Shown piece after piece: positions 12,110-23,930 of a DNA stretch of 64,000 nt (position 1 is its first letter; each line of letters begins with the position of its first letter). This DNA is from Leptobrachium leishanense (Eukaryota > Chordata > Amphibia > Anura > Megophryidae): the NCBI GenBank assembly GCA_009667805.1, contig CM019065.1, positions 17,868,952 to 17,932,951 on the forward strand. The letters run 5' to 3'. A program made the position numbers and the translations under genes. The notes beneath the pieces are model-generated. The model had not been told where the DNA came from and ran no database searches. It worked only from the letters and a program-made list of their open reading frames with translations.

Positions 12110-13394
12110 AATTTTATTACAAGACTCGGAGGCTCCTATTATTATGCCATATCTCTTTATTACTACTTTCAACAGCAAGAGAGAAAAAAACTTAACATCA
12201 ACATGTGTCAGGTAGACATGTGCACAGCACAAAATTTCATTTTGAACTAATGGATTAGTACTAAAATGTAATTTATTTAGTTGCTAAAGAAATTCGTTTT
12301 CAGTTCTTTAGTATGAAAACTAAATTCATTCATCCGAAAACCAGTGGATACAATTACTATTGTAGTGGCTCCTCAGAGGGCTGAGATCGCTGCTTGTTAC
12401 AGTATCTCTCACTCTCAGCACAATGTGGGCCATATTACATACTTGGTGCTAACTTAACCAGAGCTGTTGTAAACTTCCCAGAGCCATTATAGTCTATCAG
12501 GGTTATTCAGAGAGCGGTGAAAAGCAGGAGAATGACTGAATGAAAAACGCTCTCTGAATAACCCTGTATGAAGGTTTTCAGTTTACAACAGCTGGTTAAG
12601 TTATTACCAACATTGTAATACTGCCCCGTGTCAGGCAAAGCTGTTACAGTAACTGTCTGCTGCTCCTCACAGCGCTCAGAGTTTCAGTAAAACTAGTAAA
12701 TAATATTTTTATATATAAGAGGTTAGAACAATATTATTTCCTTGTGTTACTGAAACTCTGAGCGCTGTTACAGTCAGTTACTGTAACAACTGAGCCTGAT
12801 ACATTGTACTGAGAGATAATGTAACAAGCAGCCGATCTCAGCGCCTACAGCCACTGGATTAAAAGGGCTAAAAAAAAAGGCTCCACTCTGTATAATGTTT
12901 AGAACATTCTCCTGCATTAATTAATACCCCTCTCTGTATAATGTATAGAACATCCTCCTGAATTAAATAATGTCCCTCTCTGTATAGAACATCCTCCTCA
13001 ATTTATACCTTTCTCTGTATAATGTATATAACATCCTCCTGCATTAATGCCCCTCTCTGTATAGAACATCCTACTGTATTGCCATGTGGAGGGTGCAGAA
13101 CTTCTGATGTTGTGCTCTTCATTGCTGGTCTCCTTCACTCAATGTAATATCACAAAAAGGACTGAAACTAAAATGTAGTACATTTTATTTTATTTCTTTC
13201 GTTTTTTGTACTGAGCAGTTTCGTATCTCTGAGTCATACGAAAACTAAATTATCCAAAATTCTGACTAAATCGTTTTAGTACTAAAACGAATGCACATGT
13301 CTAGTGTCAGGGGCACTCCCTGCACCATACACAATGGTATCTCCCAAAGTATACAAATGATCCCCCACTCCCCAGTCTCTTCCTCTTTCTCTCT
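12110..13394 (+). repeat. left inverted terminal repeat of DIRS-A (split by a hAT MITE)
   Basis: Bases 12110-12212 and 13312-13394 are together the reverse complement of the right end (18532-18720). The pairing runs straight across the nested hAT insertion, which shows that the MITE entered a finished DIRS copy. The right repeat is longer at its tip, as in other DIRS elements. Confidence 0.85.
12213..13303. mobile_element. non-autonomous hAT element (MITE) inside DIRS-A
   Basis: The element is bounded by perfect 13-bp inverted ends TAGACATGTGCAC and flanked by the 8-bp duplication GTGTCAGG (12205-12212 and 13304-13311), diagnostic of the hAT superfamily. At 1091 bp it has no transposase. Internally it folds on itself: GTTATTCAGAGAGCG at 12503 is matched by CGCTCTCTGAATAAC at 12549, and a CAGCGCTCAGAGTTTCAGT block at 12669 has its inverse near 12749. 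A degenerate repeat built on CTCTCTGTATA and AGAACATCCTCCTG fills 12890-13080. Confidence 0.9.
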
Positions 13395-13811
13395 TGCTGC
13401 TTTCAGAGCAAGATAAGTATCTTTTCTCTAACTATTCTAACATATATATATGAATCTATAGCAGGATTCTGCTCAAATTTATATAATTATCTTGTTTTTG
13501 CTTAATTATTATTGAACAATCAATGTAATTCGTTGCTGTCATTCTGTTTGTTTATAACGTTTTGTGACAGTTGGTTTGTGTTTTTTAGCGTTTCTTTTCC
13601 TGGCTCACGGGGGGTATTTTCCCCGGTGGGTCAGGTTAGGGTGCGCTTAGTAAAATTTCTTTCTTGAAGTCTGCGGCGGGCTTTTTGCGCGCGCGGCGGC
13701 CATTTTAGCTCTGAGGCAACCACCTCACGCTGAGGCGCGTGGGCCCCGCCCCCATCTACTGCGCATGTGTTCGTGTCTCGCGGCCATTCTGAACTCAGCG
13801 CGTGTTCAGTG

Positions 13812-15269
13812 ATGCCGCAGCCTCGTGCCTCCTCATCCAAGGATCAGGTCAGAATGACGGGGGAAAGTTCGGACAGCGCCTCCGACGGCTCCTCTGAACG
13901 CCAGCCACCTGCCTTAGTTAAAGAGCCCCCCCCTCCCCCTCCGGCGCAGGCCTCCACAGACGCACTGTCAAAAACATTAAATGAGTTTGCCTCAGCGATG
14001 GGCTCAGTTTCTCAGACCCTGTCCCACCTTCTAGGTCCTGCTGGCCCTTTGGCTGCCCCTCAGACTCCATTACCCCCTGCGGAGGGCAGTAGAGGTGCTA
14101 CATTGTCTATCACTGAGATTTCCCACACCTCTCATACAATGCAGCAGCGCAGAGGGCCTCGCAAAGCTCAGGCAAAAACTAAACATATTAGGCCACAGGC
14201 CTCCAGAAAGAGGGTTAATGATGGTAGAGGTACCTCTACACAAGAACGCGGTGAAAGGCCCTGCAAAGAGAAAACCCCTAGGGGTCATAAACATGCGAGA
14301 TCTTGGAAGAAGGCTAGGACTCGGTCACCATCCCCGAGTTCTACCTCTTCCTGCATCTCTTCCATTATCTCTGGGATATCCTCGGAGGAGGATTCTGCTA
14401 CACAGGTTACAACCCTGGCTCTCCCTGGGCCTGTAGCAGCAGATATGTCATCGGAGGATGATTTCTTAGACCCAGATGATTTAAAACACCCCCGCTCTGC
14501 GGATTGGGTGGCATCCCCACGGGTGGATAAAATGCTAACAAAGCGAGTCAGAAAACCTTTGTTACCTAAAACCAGGTCTAGACTCCGCACGGAATGCCCG
14601 AGGCCTCTTACCTCGAAAAATGTCTTGCAAACACCTGAACTTGGGGATCATATGCTACAATTCCTTACCAATACTGGTTGGAATCCCCGAAAAGGGGTAG
14701 ATTTCTCTTTTAGATCCTGTCAAGACAAATTACTGGAAGTTTTTGGTCCTTTCTCTCAATTGTTAGAGACCATTGAACAGGCTCATTCCTCAGGGATAGC
14801 CCCAAACGTGGCTACATTACGCGGGTGGGCGCACCGCACCTTATGTCTCCTCGGTAATGCTAATACTGCCTTAGCCACTGAGTGCCGTAAATCGGTCCTC
14901 TTGCGGATTGATCCGGGTTTGATATCTTTGGCATCTAATGAACCCGGACCAGACGCAGAAGGGGATCTTTTTCCTAAGTCTATTATACAAGACATGAATT
15001 CCTACTCGGGCTCCTTTAACACGATCCGAAAGGTGAAAGTGAATATGCGTAAAGCTTTTCCCCAAAACCAAGGGGTTTTCGGAAGGGCCGGCAGGCGACA
15101 GGGCCGGCTGCGACGGCCGTTCTTCCTTTGGCTCTTCACGTGCCGACACGAGTCCCGCTCATTATCAGCGACAACCGTACCAGCATCAACAGGTCCGGTT
15201 TTTCCCCCAGTACAACCGGTCCAGCCGTGGCCGCGGACGTGGCTCATTCCGATCTCGCCCGCCAGGTAA
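13812..15269 (+). pseudogene. DIRS-A ORF1, gag-like protein (frameshifted)
   Basis: I place the start at ATG 13812 (MPQPRASSSKDQ), the closest match to where ORF1 begins in the other two copies, although the frame is open 15 codons further up. The product has an acidic/serine-rich N-terminus, a basic middle part and a conserved block LRTECPRPLTSKNVLQTPELGD...GWAHRTLCLLGNANTALA that is shared with DIRS-B and DIRS-C. The C-terminal RGRGRGSFRSR tail of this family is found, but in another frame: an indel near 15095-15112 throws the last third out of frame. Gag-like proteins of DIRS elements are thought to bind the element RNA. Confidence 0.8.
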
Positions 15270-15289
15270 GTGTGCCGTTTCTTTCTACT

Positions 15290-17376
15290 CCTCAGGGATT
15301 GGTGGGTGGCAGGATCGCCCTTTTTTTCCACGTATGGGAGTCGATATCAGCAGATCCCTGGATCTTACAGACGGTACAGGGCTATCGCATAGACTTCCTG
15401 ACCTTGCCGGTCCAAACGTGCCCCCCGAGACCTCTTTTCTTTCCCCTGGAGAGGGAACTTCTCATGGACACAGGTTCAACTGTTGTTAAACAAGGGCGCA
15501 ATAGAGACAGCGCCTGCGGGATCACTGGGGTTTCTCAGCAACCTGTTTTTAGTTCAAAAGAAAGGGGGGTCGTTACGACCGGTCATAAATTTAAAAGAGT
15601 TAAACGCTTATGTCACCTATCGTCACTTCAAACTGGAGGGCATCCATTGTCTCGGCGATCTCCTCAATACGGGAGACTGGTTGGCGAAAGTCGACCTTAC
15701 CGATGCGTACCTTACGGTACCCGTGCACGCAGATCATCGCCAATTCCTCCAGTTCAGGTGGCGCCACGTGACGTATCAATTCAAGTGTCTCCCTTTCGGG
15801 TTGTCCTCAGCCCCATGGTGTTTTTCAAAACTTCCAAGACCAGTCATGGCTCTCCAACGGGCACGCGGAGTTCGATTGGTAATATACCTAGACGACATCC
15901 TCATTATAGCGTTGTCTCGCGACACTGCCTCACAACACCTGCAGTGGACAATTACGTTATTGACGGACTTAGGTTTCCTGATCAACAACCGCAAGTCAGT
16001 GTTGGTACCCGGCCAACGTCTCGAGTTCCTCGGCTTCATCGTCGACTCAACGACAGCAATTCTGCAATTGCCTCGACAGAAACTCCGCGATATCCGGAAG
16101 GAATTGAAGAAAGCGTTGACGCTCCCCGTTTTTACGGTTCGTTATCTAGCCCGGCTGATTGGACTTCTGTCAAGTTCTATTCAAGCAGTGTTCCCGGGTC
16201 CGTTACACTACAGAGCCCTTCAGCGACTCAAAACAAGGATACTGAGTCGTGCCCAGTTTTATGCCGACCCAGTTCACCTCGACGACGAATCCAGGGACGA
16301 ACTCCAGTGGTGGCTGGACAATATAGAAGCCTGGAACGGCAAAGCGATATTCGGCTCCGCTCCGGATATGATTATCGAATCAGATGCCAGCACTCACGGT
16401 TGGGGAGCCAGGTGCGGCCCGGTCTCAACAGGAGGAAGATGGTCTTCAGACGAAAGGAAATTGCACATCAACTGCCTGGAACTCCTGGCAGGGTCACTGG
16501 CCGTCCGCAGTCTGACGGATTCGCGATCGGATTGCTGCGTTCTCCTGCGCCTCGACAATCTCTCGGCGGTACGATATATAAACAAGCTGGGGGGGAGCGC
16601 GCTCTCGACCCCTGGCACTGCTGGCACGAACCTTTTGGGAATTCTGCCTTCAACAACGACTCGAAGTCCAAGCAGAATATATCCCGGGCTTGCACAACAC
16701 GATCGCAGATTGGTACTCCAGATTCTTACGAGACTCCAGCGACTGGCAACTGCTTCCCTCGCTCTTTCTTCAGCTTTACAATCTCTGGGGTCCCCTCTCC
16801 ATGGACCTTTTTGCCTCTCGCCTCAATACCCATCTCCCCCGGTTCTACAGCTGGTGCCCCGATCCGGACGCAATAGCCACAGATGCCCTCCTACAGACGT
16901 GGCCTCCAGGTCGACATTACGCCTTCCCTCCGTTCGCTCTCATCGGGAGATTACTCCTCCATATTCGCAGGACCAAGGTTGCGGTGGTGGTAGTGACTCC
17001 TTGGTGGCCGACCCAGGCATGGTTTCCGCAACTCCTGTCCATGACCATGGACTGCCCGAGACTACTTCTCACAGATCAGCAATTACTCTCCGACCCGATG
17101 GGCCATCCACATCCGTTGGTCGTGAACGGTCATCTACAACTCATGGCATGGTTGCTGTCAGGCGATCCATCCCTCTCGCAGGAATTTCGAACACGACAGC
17201 TCAGCTCCTTGGAGCTTCCTGGGCGCCCAGCACCAGAACAGCTTACAAGCACGCCTGGAAGATATGGGCTTGCTGGTGCTTGGGAAGGGACTTGGATCCC
17301 GTTCGTGCCGCTGTCTGCCATGTCTTGCAATTCCTCTCGGAGGAATATGAGGCTGGTAAAGCTTACAGAACCCTGA
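15290..17376 (+). pseudogene. DIRS-A reverse transcriptase/RNase H (frameshifted)
   Basis: The N-terminal block SADPWILQTVQGY starts the ORF, and an indel near 15474 shifts it. From 15483 the RT is clear: FLSNLFLVQKKGG, RPVINLKELN, WLAKVDLTDAYL, FKCLPFGLSSAPWCF and the catalytic YLDD (15884-15895). The RNase H follows with ESDASTHGWGARCG, INCLELLA and LRLDNLSAVRYIN. One extra G in the G-run near 16590 changes frame again; the rest (HNTIADWYSRF, DLFASRLN, YAFPPFA) reads on in the second frame to 17376. The last part resembles the methyltransferase-like domain reported for DIRS polyproteins. Three frames are needed for one protein, so the copy is inactive. Confidence 0.88.
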
Positions 17377-18093
17377 ATCTATACCAATCAGCTATTTCTG
17401 CCTCTCACGACGGCTGGGCTGGTCTGCAGGCAGGGCAACATCCGATGGTGTGCCGTTTACTGCGGGGTGTACGAATGTCCCGTCCACCTGTCCCTCGTTA
17501 CACTTCCATGTGGGATGTCAATGTTGTGTTTGCCTTCTTATGTTCATGGCCTGATAATGTTTTTCTATCCATTAAACAACTGTCTGCCAAGTTGATCATG
17601 CTCTTGTGTTTAATTTCTTGCAAAAGGGTTTGATGTCCGCGCTTTGGACATACATGCACGGTCTTACCGTCCGGACGGAGTTGAGTTTCGCATTTCTAGA
17701 CGTACTAAGACGATGGTTACTAGAGTGTTTTATCCGGCTTTTTCAGCGTCACCTTTGCTATGTCCGGTCCGCTGCCTCCGCCAGTATGAGTCTATAACGG
17801 CTCCCCTCCGACCCGATGCGACTGGTCCTCTGTTCATCTCGTTGTTGCGTCCTTTCCGCCCGGTCTCCTCTACCACCCTTGCTCGGTGGATGCGCTGGTT
17901 GATGGCGCTGTCGGGTATTGATACCTCCATCTTCGGCGCCCATTCGGCGAGAGGGGCCATGGCCTTCAGGGCTGTTGCAGTGGATTGTCGCTTAGAGGAC
18001 ATTATGCGGGCGGCGGATTGGTCCAGGGAATCCACCTTCCGGGAATTTTACTTTCGACCAGAGCTACATTGGTCAGCTGCCGTTTTGCCTTAA
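17150..18093 (+). pseudogene. DIRS-A tyrosine recombinase (frameshifted)
   Basis: The recombinase begins in a frame overlapping the end of RT/RNase H (SWAPSTRTAYKHAW) and runs to the catalytic SCKR near 17618, where a two-base loss next to TGA at 17632 breaks it. It resumes at 17636 with DVRALD and continues through RRTKT, LARWMRWL, the HxxR motif HSAR (17941-17952) and the nucleophile tyrosine in STFREFYF, ending at 18093. Arg, HxxR and Tyr are all present, so only the frame break disables it. The enzyme would integrate the circular DIRS DNA. Confidence 0.88.
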
Positions 18094-18111
18094 GCTTTAA
18101 ACTGGCATAAT

Positions 18112-18206
18112 AATAGGAGCCTCCGAGTCTTGTAATAAAATTCCTGATTTCCCTAGTAAATTATGACGGGAAGTCGTAATTTTATTAAAGACGAAGGAGG
18201 CGAGTA
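18112..18206 (+). repeat. internal complementary region of DIRS-A
   Basis: About 30 bp complementary to the extreme left end of the element is directly followed by about 64 bp complementary to the extreme right end, meeting at AATT. This is the template that DIRS elements use to copy their ends into a circular junction. Confidence 0.88.
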
Positions 18207-18531
18207 TTATTCCCGCCCGGTTGATTCCCTCCCAGATATTGGTCTAACTTGGATATGTAGCTCTGGGGGTTCTGTGGTGTTCTTACACGGTCACGATGCA
18301 GTTTCAATTTCGCCTTCTATGTGCCTCTGTTTATAGGAGCGGTTTGTAACACTCGTTCTTTTTCTCTCATTTTTCAGCTCAATAATTCGTCTTCTTCCGG
18401 CGACACCATGACGGACCGTTGTCCATTTGTTCCAGTTGTTTATGGTTCTTCTTTTGTCTCCATTCTTCAGTTACAATTCTTCCTTGGAACCTGGATCTAG
18501 CTGTTTTTCCTGGTTTATCTTCTCGCACCAA

Positions 18532-18753
18532 GAGAAAGAGGAAGAGACTGGGGAGTGGGGGATCATTTGTATACTTTGGGAGATACCATTGTGTATGGTG
18601 CAGGGAGTGCCCCTGACACATGTTGATGTTAAGTTTTTTTCTCTCTTGCTGTTGAAAGTAGTAATAAAGAGATATGGCATAATAATACTCGCCTCCTTCG
18701 TCTTTAATAAAATTACGACTTCCCGTCATAATTTACTAGGGAAATCAGGAATT
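18532..18753 (-). repeat. right inverted terminal repeat of DIRS-A
   Basis: Reverse complement of the left repeat, starting at AAGAGAAAGAGGAAGAGAC and ending AATCAGGAATT. It includes the block complementary to the internal complementary region. Confidence 0.85.
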
Positions 18754-18959
18754 ATTTTTTATAATTGAACCATAATATATATATATGTCTATAGTAGTAT
18801 ATATATATGTGCACTGCAGGCCAGAGGTAAATACAGAATGCGCCTGTAGTGTAAACATCTAACATAGTGACTAGATTTCCTACATATTTTTTTTTTGTTA
18901 TTCTGTATATTTGTGTTTTTTTTAATATCTTGCATTGTATTACTTTGTATTTCTGTAAC

Positions 18960-19075
18960 ACTTCAATGTTCTTGAACCCAGGATACTAGTTGAAAACGAG
19001 AAAACTCTCTCAATGTATCCTTCCTGGTAATAAAATCCTTTATAAATAAATAAAATAAATAATAAATAAATATTT
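18960..19075 (+). repeat. LINE 3' tail-like segment (CR1/L2 type)
   Basis: The segment contains CTCTCAATGTATCCTTCCTGG followed by a degenerate TAAA/AATA run (19030-19072), the usual look of a CR1/L2-group LINE 3' end. The 200 bp before it (18754-18959) are AT-rich with a TA microsatellite and no gene. A TGACGTCA palindrome (19079-19086) follows, of unknown meaning. Confidence 0.5.
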
Positions 19076-19430
19076 TGTGACGTCACTGACTTTAGAACTA
19101 TGAGATCATGGGAGTAGAGTAGTAGTGGTGGGTCAAGCTGGTAGGGTAGTGGTGGAGAGGAGGGGTGTCGCAATACGTTCGGCAATTATAGTTTATAGAT
19201 ATACCATTTTTTTCCAGTATGCATATTTACGTCTTATTATATTTTTTGATTTGGCAGGAAACAGGAAGAAGCAGCAGGCAGCAGCAGCAGCCACTATTGC
19301 CACGGAGCAGGCAGCGTCTGACGAGCCACGGGCGACCACCAGCTCTGGTATATATTATATATTAACTATACTACTGTTTTATTTTGCAATGACTTTTGCT
19401 CAAAAACAGAAACCTTTTTTGGTCAATTCG

Positions 19431-19655
19431 ATACATAATGATTTAGAGACTTCGGTCTCCAGACATGTCCGTAATCAGCACGATTCAAACCCTTCATGTC
19501 TATCTTTTCAAGCTATAGAAAAGATGGTCTGTGGACCCAGAAAAGGGGATTTTGACAAGAATCTCTGCCAGCGAGAATCTTTTTGGATATATACACTTAA
19601 AACCTTATATCCACATGGCCTTAATGAGGATTTCAACTATACACCATTTATATGA
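19431..19655 (+). pseudogene. PLE4 C-terminal fragment (end of GIY-YIG region)
   Basis: The frame encodes RNQHDSNPSCLSFQAIEKM, RKGDFDKNLCQRESFWIYTL and PHGLNEDFNYTPFI before the stop at 19653-19655. A basic RxGD step, an E..WI..L motif and a final P.GLNED are typical of the extreme C-terminus of GIY-YIG-containing Penelope-like proteins. The GIY-YIG core itself and the RT are absent through truncation. Confidence 0.7.
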
Positions 19656-20090
19656 ATTTTTTGTTTCTCATTTTTGCACATGGTCTACTCTTCAGACATT
19701 TTTTGTTCTCTGTTCCTTTTTATTTATTATTTTTTCAATTACCAGAATTTAATAACTTATATCTATATACATACATCTATATTTCAATATTTTGCCAACT
19801 TCTGTGCAAACGACTATACAAATTGGTCTCCTTTTTCATATTTTACTTACAAAACGCGTATATATTTCTCATATTTGTTAATCTTTTCAATACTCTCCAA
19901 CCATTGGGGCTGCCGTATACTTAATTTAGTCATTGTGATATTATAATAATTATTCAGTATTTGAGATTCAATCGTTTCCATAATGCCATAGGCATTAATC
20001 GCCTAATCTTTGATTGTTTATTGTTTATTCTTTCCCTCATTTTTCTACTGCTTATTTCATTGTTATTGAATTCATTCACAATTATCAACC

Positions 20091-20320
20091 AATTTTAAGG
20101 CATGACACGGAGGCTCCTATTTGCAGTCTCTTTCTTACTTTAATAAACAGTAGCAAGAAGTAGACAGAAAAGTATATATGTATATAATATATATAAACTT
20201 TGATAAGAAAAACAATAGTACCAACATGGTACGTCCTGCAACACCCCCTTCCATGACGCAGTATGGACTGTCCTGAGTTAACATAAGATTCCCCCTGCTG
20301 TCCATTAAGCCTCTTTCTTG
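20091..20320 (+). repeat. left inverted terminal repeat of DIRS-B
   Basis: Nearly perfect reverse complement of 25217-25440, from the GACACGGAGG block near the tip to CTCTTTCTTG at the inner end. Confidence 0.88.
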
Positions 20321-20620
20321 CTACTCAGCGGACAGTTAAGTATACAAAAAATTTTCCCAGCCTCCCTGCGCTTAAGGGAGTCTGGGACGCTTTATTTTAT
20401 ATGCTTGTAATGTATTTATTATTGTTTAATCTGTCAGCGTTTTGGCCGTTGGGTTTAGGATCTGTAACTGGGTGTTACAATCCTGTATTTACACCTCCCA
20501 CGGCCTGCGCTGTAAATCACTGAGTTTTACCTCATGCGTTAGGCTCCGCCCCTATCTCGCGGCGTTTTCGCGGGCTTTAGGCGGCGGCCATTTCTAACTG
20601 AAAAGACTTGCTTTTAAAAC

Positions 20621-22380
20621 ATGTCGCTCTCCAAGCAGACCTCACGCTCCGGTCACCACGAATCCGACTCCGAGGGTGAGATGATGCACATCTCTACCCT
20701 CGCTGACCGGCATGGCTTACCCCTGCGCTCCCAGAGGGAGGACCCTGAGACAAGGCTGGAGGCTCTGGAGGCTTCCATCACCCGAATGCAGTCGGCGGTC
20801 ACCTGTATGTCGGAGTCCTTCACCCGCGCCTGGGCTGACCGTAATGTACCCTCCACTTCATATAATCCCCATTATTTTATGCCTCCCATACCTGTTAACC
20901 CCTGCCCTACTGTTTCCTCTGGAACACTTACCCCTGCTCACTCCATGTGTGCCCATGGCCCTAGCTTTAATTTAGCCTCACATCCTCCTCAATTACATTT
21001 CAATCGATCCATGAGCTCTCAGGCTCTAAACAGACCCCAGGCTCTTCAGAGCTTCATGCTCACAGTGAGACCGCGCCTGACAATCTGAGCGCCAGAGGGG
21101 CTTGCATCCCCGTTCAACTGCCTGAACCCCATCACATCCCCGCACAAAAAAGAGCCCTTGACCGCGGGGCGTGTAAAGCGGTAGGTTTGCCTAAACAGCA
21201 AAAAACGTGCACCTCTCTGTTACCGGCTTATCCGCTTTCAGATGAGGATGAAGGGGATAAGGCTTATGACTATGAGGAGCCTTTTGAAATACATGCGCCC
21301 GCTTATGATGCGCAGTTGGAGGAGGATGTTGTACCACCTATTTTCCCGGGGGCCACCCCACGTGAAATAATTTATGACCCGCAGGGTAACCCCCTGTTTC
21401 ACCCCCAAACCATATCCCACCCACGCTCTACAGAATGGTATCCACTGCCCCATGTGGCCAAGTGGATTGATCAAAATTTCAGGGCTCCCCTAGACCGTCC
21501 CTCCAGAGCAACTATGAGGGCTGAGTGTCCCCGACCTACCACCGCGGGCAAAGTCTGCCTTACCCCGGTGGTAGACGAATATTTTGAAAAATTCCTGGGA
21601 GGAAAAGGTTGGACAATAAAAAAGGGCATCGACAATGCTCTGCGCATGATTCAGGACAAAGTCCTTGATATGTCAGGTCCCTTAACACGCCTTTTCGAGA
21701 TGGTGGAAGATGCTAAGCTCTCTGGTAACCCCCTGGAACCTGAGGATGTCGGGGGATGGTTACAGCGCACTATGTGCTTGTTCGGGAACGCTAATGCGGC
21801 AATAGCGGCAGAACGCCGTAAAGCAATCCTGATAAAAATGGACCCGCAATTCACTACTCTAGCCCCAAAAGACCTAGGTAGTGAGGCGCAGGGTTTTCTA
21901 TTTGGGGACCGTTTCATCAAAGAGATGGGAACGTATGCGAACACCTTTAACAACATGGAAAAGAATGAGGCCACAATGAAGAAAGTCTTCAATCCCACTA
22001 GAGTTTTTGGCAGGGCCGGCAGATACAGAGGGCGACCTGCCGGCCGAGGAAACAATCCTTACGCCACTTCCCGTACGGGGAACTTGCCCTCACTATCTGC
22101 TCCAAAATCCAGAGCATCAGGATTCACGGGATCCTTTTTCCCATCACGTGCCCGACCCTGGCAGGGACGCGGGTTTAGAGGGACGAGAGGCAGAGGATAT
22201 TTCCGTCGTCCAGCAGGTAATTCCTATACCACATCCCACGATCCCAATCGAGGGACGCACTCACACAGGACACATGGGTCCTCAACACGATACAGGGGTT
22301 CACTGTGGATTTCACCGACACTCCATGCCAATCGTCGCCACCACACCCGTTATCACTGTCTTCGACACTTCACGAATTAG
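20621..22380 (+). pseudogene. DIRS-B ORF1, gag-like protein (one frameshift)
   Basis: The ORF starts at ATG 20621 (MSLSKQTSRSGHHESDSEGE) and a frame change between about 20990 and 21060 separates it from the larger second part. That part has the acidic SDEDEGDKAYDYEEPFEIH stretch, the family block MRAECPRPTTAGKVCLTPVVD, GWLQRTMCLFGNANAAIAAERR and a glycine/arginine-rich tail (RGFRGTRGRGYFRR) suited to nucleic-acid binding. The 3' end overlaps the RT ORF in another frame. It is closer to copy C than to copy A. Confidence 0.82.
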
Positions 22381-23930
22381 TACACACGGAGGTACAAAAC
22401 CTCCTACAGAAAGAGGCAATAGAAACATCTACTCCCATACCGCGCTTTGTAAGCAACCTCTTCGTAGTTGCGAAGAAAGGGGGCGGATACCGCCCAGTCA
22501 TCAACCTGAAAGAGTTGAATGGTTGGGTGGTATACCGCCATTTCAAAATGGAAGGAATTCATACAATGAAAAAGTTGTTGATTGCAGGGGATTGGCTTGT
22601 CAAATTGGATCTCAAAGATGCCTATTTGACAATTCCGATTCGAGAAGACTTCAGGGACTTCCTCGCATTCCCCTGGAATGGCAGAATGTGGAGGTTCACA
22701 TGTCTCCCATTCGGTCTATCGTCAGCCCCCTGGTGTTTCACGAAACTCACGAAACCAGTGATAGCTCAGTTACGATCAAAAGGAGTGCGCTTAGTGATCT
22801 ACATCGACGACATTCTCATCATGTCGCAGTCACACTCCACCATACAACTACATCTACGATGGACCATTCAACTGTTACAGGATCTCGGATTTCTGATCAA
22901 CATGGAAAAATCGATCCTAGTTCCGTCACAAAAACTGGAGTTTTTAGGCTTCATTCTCGACTCGGTACTCCAGACCCTGAACCTCCCGAACTCGAAGGTC
23001 CTTTCCCTCCGGAAGGAAGTCCGAACACTACTTCGCCATCGCTCCACTTCCCTGAGACAAATTGCACGAGTCATAGGACTTATGTCAGCCACACGACACG
23101 CAATATTTCCAGCCCCCCTGTTTTTCAGAGCCCTCCAGAGATTGAAGGCCCGTTTTCTCCGGTCCGGCTCTTCATACAACAGGATAGTGGAGATCACGGA
23201 GGACGCAACCACCGATCTCCAATGGTGGATTACAGACTTACACCAACTTTGGGATTTCTGTTTCCAACATCACCTCCATGTGACGGCACAGTTCATTCCA
23301 GGGCTCTCGAATGTGGTCGCGGACTGGAACTCACGGCATTGGCACGACGCAGGAGATTGGTCGCTCCACTCTTCAGTCTTCTCAACGCTCTCTCAGCTGT
23401 GGGGTCCCTTCCACACGGATTTGTTTGCTTCCCGGCTGAATGCAAAGCTACCGACGTTCTTCAGCTGGCGCCAAGATCCAGATGCGGCAGCAACAGATGC
23501 GTTCCTTCAAGATTGGGGACCGGGACGCCCATATGCGTTTCCTCCATTTGCGTTGGTTCAGAAAGTTCTGAATGTAATTCGGACGCGACACCTCACCTTG
23601 GTTCTGGTGACCCCGTTCTGGCCGTCTCAAGCATGGTTCTCATCCATCCTGGACCTCGTGATAGACGATCCCCGCTTGATCCCATCCTTCGAGGACGTAT
23701 TACTGGATCCGGATCACAGACCCCACCCATTGATCTTGTCAGGTCAACTGCAGCTCATGGCATGGGTACTTTCGGGATCGATGGATCAGCGAGCGGCTTA
23801 TCAAGCTCGGCTACCTCGTTGCTCCATCGCTCCTGGGCTCCGGCAACTAGAGGAGTGTACGCCTCCTGTTGGACAAGATGGTCTAGCTGGTGTATTGAAC
23901 GGGCTCAAGATCCCTTTTCAGCACCTCTGA
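22250..23930 (+). CDS. DIRS-B reverse transcriptase with RNase H core deleted
   Basis: The frame is open from before 22305 to TGA at 23928-23930. It encodes DTWVLNTIQGF, RFVSNLFVVAKKGGG, RPVINLKELN, WLVKLDLKDAYL, CLPFGLSSAPWCF and the catalytic YIDD (22800-22811). After QWWITDLHQ the protein jumps directly to LWDFCFQHH and AQFIPGLSNVVADW. The roughly 100 residues that in copies A and C hold the RNase H Asp/Glu/Asp residues are absent, with the frame kept (junction near 23243-23249). The methyltransferase-like C-terminal part (DLFASRLN, DAFLQDW, YAFPPFAL) is present. So the RT could be made but should lack RNase H activity. Confidence 0.85.

Larger units (their letters stand above)
12110..18753 (+). 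mobile_element. DIRS-type retrotransposon, copy A
   Basis: The element has the full DIRS layout: inverted terminal repeats (12110-13394 with a nested hAT, and 18532-18753), a gag-like ORF, overlapping RT/RNase H and tyrosine-recombinase ORFs, and an internal complementary region at 18112-18206 that matches both outer ends. There is no target-site duplication of the usual kind; both ends carry AATT. All ORFs of this copy are broken by small indels. It lies inside a minus-strand LINE remnant and, being itself host to a hAT MITE, is older than that insertion. DIRS elements integrate as circles through the recombinase rather than an integrase. Confidence 0.92.

Noticed and set aside
22007..23700. 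Long open frame upstream of the DIRS-B recombinase, in the recombinase frame
   Set aside because: It lies opposite the true RT frame, and its translation has no conserved blocks shared with copies A and C before the recombinase start.
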